From assembly GCF_001642695.1 (NCBI RefSeq), contig NZ_LWCC02000142.1, positions 234,789 through 298,788 on the forward strand: 64,000 nt of DNA, written 5' to 3'. Source of the stretch: Streptomyces chilikensis. GTDB lineage: Bacteria > Actinomycetota > Actinomycetes > Streptomycetales > Streptomycetaceae. A model generated the notes under the pieces. The model made no database searches. It had not been told where the DNA came from and was given only the letters and a program-made list of their open reading frames with translations. Below are positions 35,462-43,416 of this stretch, one piece after another. The position numbers were made by a program, and so were the translations under genes. Each line of letters starts with the position of its first letter. Position 1 is the first letter of the stretch.

Positions 35462-35843
35462 GACTGAATTCCTCCGTTCCGGTTCACCCTTTCCAGTGTG
35501 CGCGCCGATCACGACGAATTCCTCCCGGGATTTCATGTCCGGTTCAAATGTCCCCTCTTCAATCAGAGGGAATCGCGTCGGCCGCGCTTTCGGAATTTCC
35601 GCCCCGCGGAGGGCGCCGCGGGCGGGCCGGGAGGAAGGTCTTCCCCGAACTCCGGTGCACCGCGACGGCGTCCTCGGGGACGCCCTCGAAGAAGTCACCC
35701 CTCCCGTCGGCACGGGCCCTGCGCGGCGGGGCCGGTCCGAAGAGCCTCGGTATCGTGACCGGTGATCACCAAGGCCGGGGATTACCCGTATGCAAGAGCT
35801 GCGGGACATGGGTGTCCGGCACGCCCGGAGAGGCGCACACCGG
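35462..35843. promoter_or_regulatory. 382-bp divergent region between nuclease and SUKH-3 genes
   Basis: It contains no gene. The part near the nuclease start (35462-35610) is less GC-rich than its surroundings (GATTTCATGTCCGGTTCAAA, GGAATTTCCG), as expected for promoters of both genes. No clear palindrome found by eye. Confidence 0.4.
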
Positions 35844-36302
35844 ATGAGTGACGGGCGGAGCAGGGCGAGGGAGGAGTCCCTCGGCAGGGCGTTCGCCGGC
35901 GCCTCGCGCGTCGAGTGCGGTCCCGTGGACGTCGAGGCGGCCCGCCTCGCCTACCGGAGGGCGGGGTTCGACGTCACCGGTGAGCTCGTGGAGTTCCTGG
36001 AGACGTACGGCGAGACGACGGTCTTCTGGCCGTCACACGTCACCGGGGACGAGACGTCGCTGACGATCTCGGTCGGGGAGGCCACGGAGGCGTTCGCGCC
36101 GAACGTGCGGTGTTTCGAGAAGCGTCTCGGCATGTCCGCCCTGCCGGTGGGCATCGCCTTCGAGACCGAGGAGATGGTTCTCCTCGCCGAGAACGGTGAC
36201 ATCGTCCTCGGCGGTGACGCAGGGGTCCAGCGGGTCGCGCACGGCTTCGAGGAAGCCGTGCGGGCCCTGATCTCGGGCGACTGGGACATGAGATTTTTCT
36301 AG
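35844..36302 (+). CDS. SUKH-3 family immunity-type protein
   Basis: 152 aa from the ATG at 35844 (MSDGRSRAREESLGRAFAGA). The core VDVEAARLAYRRAGFDVTGE, LVEFLETYGETTVFWPSHVT, ISVGEATEAFAPNVRCFEKR, LPVGIAFETEEMVLLAENGD and VAHGFEEAVRALISGDW follows the SUKH-3 pattern (helix, 'F...YG', strands, then a final 'G..F..A...LI.G' helix). SUKH-3 proteins are immunity proteins often encoded beside nuclease toxins. Its position, divergent from the protease-nuclease fusion, makes it the likely antidote or regulator of that protein. Confidence 0.8.
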   Translation: MSDGRSRAREESLGRAFAGASRVECGPVDVEAARLAYRRAGFDVTGELVEFLETYGETTVFWPSHVTGDETSLTISVGEATEAFAPNVRCFEKRLGMSALPVGIAFETEEMVLLAENGDIVLGGDAGVQRVAHGFEEAVRALISGDWDMRFF

Positions 36303-36413
36303 GTTCGTCCGGACGATCAAGGTGCCGGCGGCCGAGGCACGGCGGGATCGCGGACGGCCGCCTCGGCTTGAGGGCATGGCCGGCGCACGACGTCGTGTGC
36401 CAGGGTTGCGGGT

Positions 36414-36998
36414 ATGGATTGGCAGTCCGAAAGCCCGGAACTCTGGGCGTTCCTGGAGTCCCTGCGTTGCGGCGACATCCTGTCCGGCACCGTCGCGGCG
36501 GTCGAACGGTTCGGGGTCTTCGTGGCCCTGGACGACGGGCCCGGTCACCCCACCCTGCCCGGTGCCGGGTTCCTCGGTATCCCCGAACTGTCCTGGCGGC
36601 ACTTCGATGATCCCGTCGATGTCGTTCAGGTAGGGCAGCGTGTCTCGTGCGAGTTCCTCGGGTTCGACACCTACAACGCCGAGGCCAGACTGTCCTTGAA
36701 GGCACTGGAGCCCGACCCTCTCCAGGCTTTCGCCGACCGCGCGGTGGTGGGCCAACAACTCCGCGGGACGGTCGAGAAGGTGGTTCCCATCGGCGTCTTC
36801 GTCGACCTCGGGGACGGGATCGTCGGGCTGGTCCCCTTCAGGGACATCGACGGCCGCCCTGCGGCAGGTCCGGCGGAAGACTTCGAGGCCGGGGAGGAGA
36901 TCGCCGTCGTCGTCTCGGAGATCGATCTGCCGACCCGGCGGGTGTTCCTCTCCAGGCCGAGGAGCGGTCGGCACGCGGATGTCGTGCTGCCCAGGTGA
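36414..36998 (+). CDS. Double S1 RNA-binding domain protein
   Basis: 194 aa from MDWQSESPELWAFLESLRCG. Two S1 domains: residues 20-95 (GDILSGTVAAVERFGVFVAL, then GFLGIPELSWRHFDDP and VGQRVSCEFLGFDTYNAEAR) and 110-185 (GQQLRGTVEKVVPIGVFVDL, GIVGLVPFRDIDGR, AGEEIAVVVSEIDLPTRRVF). Each has the G-x-V and G-V-F-V-x-L strands of the OB fold. It should bind RNA or the ribosome in the cytoplasm. Small double-S1 proteins are common in Streptomyces, but not tied to one process. Same strand as the SUKH-3 gene, 111 bp apart. Confidence 0.88.
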   Translation: MDWQSESPELWAFLESLRCGDILSGTVAAVERFGVFVALDDGPGHPTLPGAGFLGIPELSWRHFDDPVDVVQVGQRVSCEFLGFDTYNAEARLSLKALEPDPLQAFADRAVVGQQLRGTVEKVVPIGVFVDLGDGIVGLVPFRDIDGRPAAGPAEDFEAGEEIAVVVSEIDLPTRRVFLSRPRSGRHADVVLPR

Positions 36999-37058
36999 CG
37001 ACCGCCGCGCCCGAATGGTCCAGGCCATTTCGTTCGGATCAGCCGGTCTCTGATCCGG

Positions 37059-37175
37059 TGTGCCGTTGGCTGATGCGCAGTGGGCGCGGATCGAGCCGTT
37101 GCTCCCGGGCCGCACGCCGAAGCGGGGTGCCCGTCGGCGGGACCACCGTGAAGTGATCGACGCGATCGCCCGGGG
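37059..37175 (+). pseudogene. IS5-family transposase, N-terminal fragment
   Basis: The frame VPLADAQWARIEPLLPGRTP, KRGARRRDHREVIDAIARGA is the classic N-terminus of an IS5-family transposase, then loses similarity. It is homologous at DNA level to the relic at 26640. The downstream 37176-37418 contains no complete gene; a minus-strand piece (FREGDELVVVNARPDDEEGR, about 37240-37180) looks protein-like but has no start. Confidence 0.75.
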
Positions 37176-37418
37176 AGCCGCCTGCCCTCCTCATCGTCCG
37201 GGCGTGCGTTCACCACGACCAGCTCGTCGCCCTCGCGGAAGGGACTGTGGGCTCTGGGCCGGCACCGGCACTCGAGTCCTCCGGCACGGCAGGGCAGCGG
37301 AGCAGGCCCAGCTCGGCAGTGGCGATGTGGGGCGGGTACCGGAGCTGTACGGCAGGCCGAAGTGGCGCCTTGCCGGTGCTCGGTTCTTTTCGGTGTGCCG
37401 AGCCGTTGCCCGCGGAGG

Positions 37419-38261
37419 TCATCCGGCCATGTCGGTCTCGTCGAGCTTGCAGATTGCAGCGGTGGTTTCGACGCCGTCGTCGTGCAGCAGTTGACGCATG
37501 CGGGAGACGTCGATGAAGGCGGCGTCGAGGGGATGCGTGAACAGGCGTGAGAGCGCAGTGCCGTACTTGGCCATCGAGCTTTTGCCCGGGATGAAGATCG
37601 ACAGTTCGTCACGGGCTTCGAAGAGCTGCACCTCGATGTCGCCGGGCAGAGCTGTCACCGTTTTCTCGTCCGCCGTGATGGGGATCTTCACCAGCCAGCG
37701 CTGTCCCTCGGCTGTACGCCACTGCCTCTCCTGCTCCGGGGTCTCTGCGGCCCAGGCACGCCAGGGGGTCCCCGAGACAACGGCGCCGCACGACTCCACA
37801 GTCTTGACCACGTTCTGAACGGTGGCGGTGACGGCGGCATCGATTTCGGCCCAGTCGTGGGGGCTGTCCCCGATCCAGGTCCCGGGCACCAGCTTCGACG
37901 CCACGGTCATCTCGGGTACGTGGCTCAGGCGCACCGTCGGCCACGAGTTGAGGAACCCGCGCGCGTCGCTGATCGCCTCGTCCTGGGCCTGCCGCTGGCG
38001 CTGCACCTCCGCACTGTGCTGCTGCAGCAGGGCGGGCGCCGCGTCCGGCTCGTCGAGAGCGCGTCGGACCAGCTTGACGCTCATCCCCGTGCCGCGCAGT
38101 GTGGTGATGAGCATGGCCTGCTCGACCTGCTCAAATGTGTACGCGCGGTAGCCGGTCTGTTCGTTGACGTCGGCCGGGACGAGCAACCCCTCGGAGTGGT
38201 AGAACCGCAGCGTCTGCGGCGGCAGATGGCACATTTCGCTGAATTCGCTGATCGTCAACAT
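37419..38261 (-). CDS. MerR-family regulator with an effector-binding C-terminus
   Basis: 280 aa starting MLTISEFSEMCHLPPQTLRF. The winged-helix part is complete (YHSEGLLVPADVNEQTGYRA, YTFEQVEQAMLITTLRGTGM), followed by the coiled-coil dimer helix (LLQQHSAEVQRQRQAQDEAI). The 160-residue C-terminus (KLVPGTWIGDSPHDWAEIDA, AVTATVQNVVKTVESCGAVV, WLVKIPITADEKTVTALPGD) resembles the GyrI/SOUL-like small-molecule-binding domain of BmrR/TipA-type activators. It should sense a drug-like molecule and bind a promoter with a long spacer. No divergent target is obvious; only an IS relic lies upstream. Confidence 0.9.
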   Translation of the reverse strand: MLTISEFSEMCHLPPQTLRFYHSEGLLVPADVNEQTGYRAYTFEQVEQAMLITTLRGTGMSVKLVRRALDEPDAAPALLQQHSAEVQRQRQAQDEAISDARGFLNSWPTVRLSHVPEMTVASKLVPGTWIGDSPHDWAEIDAAVTATVQNVVKTVESCGAVVSGTPWRAWAAETPEQERQWRTAEGQRWLVKIPITADEKTVTALPGDIEVQLFEARDELSIFIPGKSSMAKYGTALSRLFTHPLDAAFIDVSRMRQLLHDDGVETTAAICKLDETDMAG

Positions 38262-38380
38262 GACGCCAGTCTCGCCCTTACAGCAACTACAAGGTCAATC
38301 GGCGTGTCGGGGCCGGGCTCATGAGTGGCTGGTGTCGTTGGACGTTGTTTCTCATGGCGTGATCGCTCGCTGATCCGCGC

Positions 38381-38669
38381 GTGACGGATCTCGTTGAGCG
38401 GCTGGTGCCGGACGAGTTGTGGGTCCTGTCCAGGCGGGTGGTGCCGCCGACAGTGACCACACGTCCACAAGGCGGTGGCCGACGCCGGGCGGGTGACCGC
38501 GAGGCCCTGGCCGCGATCATCTTGGTGGTGACTTCGGGCTGCACGTGGCGGCAGTTGCCGCCGGCTGCACCGCCGCTACGAACGCAAAGCCGAACACTTC
38601 CTCACCTTCGTCGGCATAGCCGCAGCCCTCATCGGCTACCGCCGCCTGGCGAGCTCGCTCACGGCCTGA
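38381..38669 (+). pseudogene. IS5-family transposase, internal-deletion derivative
   Basis: The first 60 codons read TDLVERLVPDELWVLSRRVV, VPPTVTTRPQGGGRRRAGDR and VVTSGCTWRQLPP, an IS5-family N-terminus. These are joined, in another frame, to RRYERKAEHFLTFVGIAAAL and IGYRRLASSLTA, the extreme C-terminus. About 200 residues with all catalytic Asp are gone, but both ends remain. A short CCGG-GCTCA similarity at each end may be what is left of the terminal repeats. Confidence 0.75.
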
Positions 38670-38790
38670 GCCGGTTCTGCTGCACGTCGAAGCAGATCAG
38701 CCCCATGGACTCCGCCACGGCTGCCGCGTAGGACGACGCTTCCTCGGCCCTGTCCCATGCCAGCCCGAAGTAGACCAGCGGGCCGCTGGC
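38659..38790 (-). pseudogene. C-terminal scrap of a Streptomyces hypothetical protein
   Basis: The minus-strand residues GASGPLVYFGLAWDRAEEAS, SYAAAVAESMGLICFDVQQN and RLRP end at a stop at 38659. They match the tail of a common Streptomyces protein ('SG.FVYF.M.W....EA...AA..A...GLVCFDPQ...LRP'). The upstream part has been replaced by IS3 sequence, and the stop overlaps the neighbouring IS5 relic, so the gene was destroyed by insertions. Confidence 0.55.
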
Positions 38791-38804
38791 ACCGTCGAGC
38801 TCGT

Positions 38805-38925
38805 GACCGCCCCATGGATGGACCGGTTCGACGACCAACGCCTGCACACCGCGGTCGGGACCACCCCGCCGCAAGAACACGAGACCGGCTACTACGCGCT
38901 CAACACCAGCCCCAACCGGCGTCTG
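38805..38925 (+). pseudogene. IS3-family OrfB C-terminal fragment
   Basis: WMDRFDDQRLHTAVGTTPPQ, EHETGYYALNTSPNRRLEA matches the 'W..WFN..RLHS.IG..PP.E.E..YY' end of IS3-family OrfB (integrase core rve). Nothing else of the element remains. The 38926-39348 stretch beyond it shows only a doubtful plus-strand piece (SIAFIRGTYRYKTSSNWPEA) and no gene. Confidence 0.65.
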
Positions 38926-39348
38926 GAGGCCGCGTGCAAAGCCTCCACCGATCCCGGAGCGGTTGCCGTGCCCCTCGCTCCGGGGTGCCGCACTCACAGG
39001 TCTGGAAGCACGCCCGATCCAGGAGTCCCCGCGTCAAGTGGGCGGTGTCCCCAGGAGGAAGGTGTCGGTCATCTTGGACGTCCCGAAGCGGAAGAAAACC
39101 ACCTGGGCCCGGCGGCCAGGGACCCGGACCGGTCGGTACAGCTCAAGGAGGATCCACTGGTCCACCGCCGACGGAGCATCGCATTCATCCGCGGCACATA
39201 CAGGTATAAGACATCGAGCAATTGGCCGGAAGCCCCATAAGTGATCGATCGGCCAAAAACCCCTCTTCAGCGCCTTACGGGCAGGATGCCATTCTGACTA
39301 CCGTTCCCTTCCGCAACGTCGGTCCGAAACCGAGAGGCCAAGAAGCCC

Positions 39349-39831
39349 ATGAAGTTACGCCAGTCCTTGGTGGCGACACTCACCGCCGTACTCCTCGCCG
39401 CCGGTTACCTCCTGACCGGATCCGCGTCGGCCTCGGCCGGCCCCCAGGCGGCCCAGCAACTCCAGAACCGGGTCGACGCGTACATCGAGAAGCACCCCGA
39501 GGCCCAGCAGATCTCGGCCGACACCCTCAAGATCCCGGGCGGCACCGTCACCCTTGCCGCGCCCGGAACCGACCGGACCAACAGCCCGACGGCCATCAGC
39601 TGCTCCAACTACTACCTGTGCATCCAGGACGGCTACGGCGACCGCTACAACTACTACACCTGCGGTCTGTACTCCTTCAGCGGACTCGGTGACGGCGTGT
39701 TCAACAACAACCAGTCCTCAGGCACGGTCGCCAGGTTCTACAACTCCGACCGCAGTCTGCGCTGGACGAACACCGCCAAGGACACCGGGACCGCCTCCTG
39801 GACCCCGGTCTACTACATCCGGCCCTGCTGA
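39349..39831 (+). CDS. Secreted peptidase inhibitor I36/crystallin-like protein
   Basis: 160 aa starting MKLRQSLVATLTAVLLAAGY. Residues 1-30 are a Sec signal peptide ending near SASA-GPQ. A short helical propeptide-like part follows (AAQQLQNRVDAYIEKHPEAQ), then a beta domain with four Cys: TAISCSNYYLCIQDGYGDRY, NYYTCGLYSFSGLGDGVFNN and ARFYNSDRSLRWTN. This is the peptidase-inhibitor family I36 pattern (Streptomyces metalloproteinase inhibitor-like, beta/gamma-crystallin fold). It could protect against secreted metalloproteases; the target is not known. It is monocistronic. Confidence 0.8.
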   Translation: MKLRQSLVATLTAVLLAAGYLLTGSASASAGPQAAQQLQNRVDAYIEKHPEAQQISADTLKIPGGTVTLAAPGTDRTNSPTAISCSNYYLCIQDGYGDRYNYYTCGLYSFSGLGDGVFNNNQSSGTVARFYNSDRSLRWTNTAKDTGTASWTPVYYIRPC

Positions 39832-40181
39832 CGCGTATCCACCCGTCGCCGTGCAACCGCGGACCCCGCTGAAGCCGGCCACGGTGTGAGGCCCTCGATG
39901 CCCCCGAGCCCCCGTCGACCGCGGACTCGGGGGCATCGCGCTTGCCGGCCGCCCTGGCCGCACCTGTACCCGGCGACCGGCGGGGGGCATCGAGTCCGGT
40001 CAGCAGTCCCACGGTCAGGGAGTTGCGGGGCAGGCGCTTGAAGCGGGCGCGGACGGTCACGCGCAGGTCGGGGGCCTTGTCCCGGGCGGCTGCACCCGGG
40101 CCCCGGCCGGGCCGGCCGTCGGCCTTGAGGTGTCCGAGGAGATCCAAGGCGTGGTACTCCCCGCGACGGGCCGGGTCGAGC

Positions 40182-40307
40182 GGGCCGGGCGGCGGAGCGG
40201 CTGGAGGAGTTGGCCGGGTGCGCCCGGCGGAGCGGCCGGGGGCCGGGCGGCGGAGCGGCTGGAGGAGTTGGCCGGGTGCGCCCGGCGGAGCGGCCGGGGG
40301 CCGGGCG
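40182..40307. repeat. 58-bp tandem repeat, about 2.2 copies
   Basis: The unit at 40183-40240 is repeated at 40241-40298 and a third copy begins at 40299 and breaks down after nine bases. The unit is GC-rich and contains CTGGAGGAGTTGGCC. It lies in the 525-bp gap between the I36-like gene and the end of the second FG-GAP gene. No gene was recognised in 39832-40356. Confidence 0.85.
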
Positions 40308-40356
40308 CCGAGGGTGGCGGCCCGGCCCCCGGGAGGTTGCGGGGTCGGTGGGTGCG

Positions 40357-41826
40357 TCAGTCGGCGAAGTTGGCACCGAGCAGGGGGGTGCCGCTGGTGG
40401 ACACGCCGAGCGCCGACGGGGAGAGGGCGCGGGAGCCGGTGGTGGTGATCCTGCTTCCGTCGGACGGCAGGAAGGTGATGGAGCCGTTGCCGTCGTTCTC
40501 GCCGCTGCCGACGACCACGTCGGCCCTGCCGTCGCCGGTGACGTCGTCCAGCTTCACGTCCCTACCGAGCAGGTCGTAGTTCTCGTTGGAGCCGGGCACG
40601 CCCGCGGTGTCCTGGTGGAAGGACTGGGCGCCGGCACCGGTGATGCCGTCGGCGGTGCCGTAGAGAACCACGACGTCGCCCGTGTCGGTGGCGCTGCCGA
40701 TGTTCTCGCCCGCCGCCCCGATCACCAGGTCGAGGTAGGCGTCGCCGTTGACGTTGCCCAGGTCCAGCTCGTAGCCGAAGGCGTCGTCGGTCTCGCTGGT
40801 GCCGGGGACGCCCGCGGTGTCCTGGGTGATGCCCTGGACGGCGCCCGCGCCGGACGCGCTGCCGTAGGTGATCCACACCTTGCCGCCCTTGGCGGCGTAG
40901 GGCATGGTCATGCCGTCCTCGACCGCGTCCCAGGAGGCGCCGGTGACGATGTCGCCGAAGTGGTCGCCGTCGATGTCGCCGATGCCGGTGATGACGCCGG
41001 GGCGCAGTTTCTGGTAGGCGGAGGCGTTCAGGCCCGAGCCGCCGCCGAGCAGCAGGAAATTGGCGTTCCAGCCCTGGTCGCTGTCGGCCTCGTAGCCGCT
41101 GACGACCAGGTCGGTGGCGGCGTCGCCGTTGACGTTGCCTGCGGTGAGGTCGGCCGGCGCCGCGTCGGTGCGGATGGGCGCCTGCAGCGTCTGGCGGCTG
41201 CCGTAGGCGCCGTCCTTCGTGATGCCGCCCTTGAGGACGTACACCTTGCTGTGGTCGGTGCCGACCGCGAGGTCCTGCTTGCCGTCGCCGTCGAAGTCGC
41301 CGGCAGCGAACCTGCGCCCCCACAGGTCGTGCGAGCTGCCGGCCGGGTCGGCGATCTGGACGGAGCCGGCGCCGGTGATGCCGGCGGCCGAGCCCCACAG
41401 GATGGTGAGCATGCCGGCGTCCTTGTCGGTGCCGAGGTCCTCGCCGTAGGCGCCGACCGCGAGGTCGTCGTAGCCGTCGCCGTTGAAGTCGGCGTAGGCG
41501 TTGTCGTAGCCGAAACGGTCGCCCGTCTCGGCGCTGCCGGGCACGCCCGACGTGTTCTGGCTGATCACGGAGCGCTTGGTGGCGGTGGGGCCGGTGCCCT
41601 TGACGCCGTAGACGATGACCATCTGGCCGGCGTCGGCCTTGCCGCCGACGTACGCGGCGGACGCGGAGGTGGCGACGTCGCCGATGCCGTCGCCGTTGAA
41701 GTCGGCCTGCGTGGCGACCGTGCCGTCGACGGCGACGGCGGACGTGGCGGCCATGAAGGTCAGCAGCGGGCCGGTCACCACGGCGGCGGCAACGGTCGCG
41801 AGGGTGGTGCGGGTCTTACGGTGCAT
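40357..41826 (-). CDS. Secreted FG-GAP/VCBS repeat protein, paralogue of the 4222-5670 gene
   Basis: 489 aa, ATG at 41826. Residues 1-33 are a signal peptide (MHRKTRTTLATVAAAVVTGP, cleavage near AVA-VDG). The mature part has seven FG-GAP repeats with calcium loops DFNGDGIGD, DFNGDGYDD, DFDGDGKQD, NVNGDAATD, DIDGDHFGD, NVNGDAYLD and DVTGDGRAD. The layout, the phrase SVISQNTSGVPGSAETGDRF and the C-terminal tail closely follow the first FG-GAP protein, so the two are duplicates or members of one expanded family. The role is a cell-surface or secreted beta-propeller with unknown ligand. Confidence 0.92.
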   Translation of the reverse strand: MHRKTRTTLATVAAAVVTGPLLTFMAATSAVAVDGTVATQADFNGDGIGDVATSASAAYVGGKADAGQMVIVYGVKGTGPTATKRSVISQNTSGVPGSAETGDRFGYDNAYADFNGDGYDDLAVGAYGEDLGTDKDAGMLTILWGSAAGITGAGSVQIADPAGSSHDLWGRRFAAGDFDGDGKQDLAVGTDHSKVYVLKGGITKDGAYGSRQTLQAPIRTDAAPADLTAGNVNGDAATDLVVSGYEADSDQGWNANFLLLGGGSGLNASAYQKLRPGVITGIGDIDGDHFGDIVTGASWDAVEDGMTMPYAAKGGKVWITYGSASGAGAVQGITQDTAGVPGTSETDDAFGYELDLGNVNGDAYLDLVIGAAGENIGSATDTGDVVVLYGTADGITGAGAQSFHQDTAGVPGSNENYDLLGRDVKLDDVTGDGRADVVVGSGENDGNGSITFLPSDGSRITTTGSRALSPSALGVSTSGTPLLGANFAD

Positions 41827-41912
41827 TCGGGATCCCTCTGGAGGGCGGGATGGCCAGGCGGGGCCCGTCCCGTGTGGAGAACGTCCGGCGTGATCGCCTG
41901 GACGCCGGTCAA

Positions 41913-41940
41913 GACCCGCGACCCGGGCGAAAAGTTGTAC
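41913..41940 (-). promoter_or_regulatory. Candidate ECF-type promoter of the second FG-GAP gene
   Basis: On the minus strand GTACAAC (41940-41934) is followed after 18 nt by GTC (41915-41913), about 88 nt upstream of the start. It is nearly identical to the element before the first FG-GAP gene. 41941-42316 beyond it holds no supported gene. Confidence 0.5.
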
Positions 41941-42316
41941 GGAAATCGAGAAGGAAGTGAACGGATGACGGAGGCCACCTTCGTCACCCCGCCCTCGCCC
42001 TCACGTGACCGGCCGTCCGGCGGCGGGCCGGGCCCAAGGCTGCCGGGTGTCTTCTGTAGCGCTCCTGGTCCTGGCCGGTCTTCGGCCCGCCCGTGGGGGC
42101 ATCACGCTGTCACGCCCGGCGCGTGTTCCTCTGCCGGCGGGTGTTGATTGCAGGTCACGGGCGGGTTCTCCGGGAGCGTGACAGGCGGCGTGTCAGGGCG
42201 CGTGACACCGGTTCTCGCGCGACCGGGTAGGGGAACAGCACTGTCCTCTGACAGCGCTGCCGGATCGTCTGCCGTTGAAGTTGGACCGCCGGCGCCGGGC
42301 GATGAGGAGCCGGACG

Positions 42317-42718
42317 CTATGCGCTGCGCCCGGTGGCGAGGCGGACGAAGCCGGCGATGCGCGGGTGGAACGTCAGCGCGCACTGCTCGCCGAGAGCCGA
42401 ACGCACACCCGCCACCACATCGGCGTCCGGCGCACCGAACACCTCGAAGCGCTCCACCTGGCAGTGCTTCATCACCTCTTGGATGTAGGGATCCGCCAGC
42501 TTCCAGTGGAGGCGGACCGCGTCGGAGTCCTGATAGAGCTGGAAGCTGTGGGCGAGCATCCGCTCCTCGTCGATGAAGGTCTCCACCATCAGCTGAGGAC
42601 CGTGCTGCTCCGCGAACGCGACTGCCTTGGTGACGGCGTCGCGGAAGCCCTCCAGATGACCTTCGGTGATGCGCATGGTGTTCCGGAAGAGGAGATTCGT
42701 CGAGTCGTGAGTGGTCAT
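42317..42718 (-). CDS. Small ferredoxin-fold (ABM-like) hypothetical protein
   Basis: 133 aa from the ATG at 42718 (MTTHDSTNLLFRNTMRITEG); a start at MRITEG is also possible. The order strand-helix-strand-strand-helix-strand is visible: RNTMRITEGHLEGFRDAVTK, AVAFAEQHGPQLMVETFIDE, MLAHSFQLYQDSDAVRLHWK, ADPYIQEVMKHCQVERFEVF, as in antibiotic-biosynthesis-monooxygenase-like dimeric barrels. Known relatives are quinone-forming or heme-degrading enzymes and stress proteins, but key residues cannot be assigned. No operon partner. Confidence 0.65.
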   Translation of the reverse strand: MTTHDSTNLLFRNTMRITEGHLEGFRDAVTKAVAFAEQHGPQLMVETFIDEERMLAHSFQLYQDSDAVRLHWKLADPYIQEVMKHCQVERFEVFGAPDADVVAGVRSALGEQCALTFHPRIAGFVRLATGRSA

Positions 42719-42927
42719 GGCTCGACACTCGCTCCTCAACCATGGTTGAGGTCAAGTATGGACTTTCCCCGCATCCTCCTCGACCTCGTAGGCGTCGAAT
42801 CAGGTCGGGCAAGGTTCCGACATGACGCCGCTGCTGTGACCTTCCGGCTCCCGGTCCGACTTCACTGCCACGCACCGGGTGACGGTCCGGCCTCGGGGGC
42901 GAACAATCCAGGTGGCTTGCTTCGGTT

Positions 42928-43345
42928 TGACGGACATCCCAGGTCAGGGGTTGAGCCCTCGGAAGGATGTCCACCCTGGAGAGCATGGGAAGGAAGAAGC
43001 CGTGCCCTCGCCGCTCGTTCACACCGGAATGCAAGGCCGGGATTGTCGAGTTGTGCCTGCGTGGGGACTGCTCGATCGGTCAGGTCACCAAGGACTTCGA
43101 CCTGACCGGGACCGCGGTGCGGCTGTGGGTGAACCAGGCCCAGGTCGACGACGGTGAGAGGGACGGCCTGACCAGCGCCGAGCGGGACGAGTTGGTCCAG
43201 CAGGGCCGCAGCCCGCACCGCGATCTTCGAGTACGTCGAGGGCTGGTACAGCGTCCGCCGCCTGCACAGCACCCTGGGCCACCGCAGCCCCGCCGACCAC
43301 GAGACCGCCCCCGCGGCCTGACCGACACGACCACCGTGTCCGTCA
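42928..43345 (+). mobile_element. 418-bp internally deleted IS3-family element with intact ends
   Basis: It begins TGACGGACA (42928-42936) and ends TGTCCGTCA (43337-43345), an exact 9-bp inverted repeat with IS3-type TG...CA ends. Inside, MGRKKPCPRRSFTPECKAGI and VELCLRGDCSIGQVTKDFDL followed by TGTAVRLWVNQAQVDDGERD is the start of OrfA (HTH). It is joined at about 43200 to FEYVEGWYSVRRLHSTLGHR and SPADHETAP, the last 30 residues of OrfB. The catalytic core is missing. No target duplication is visible. It could only move with help from a full element. Confidence 0.8.
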
Positions 43346-43416
43346 CAGCGGAGCAAGTTCAGTCGGCGTCCTTGTTCACGAGGCGCCTGTCGCGGTTGCA
43401 GCACGGAGCACGGCTG

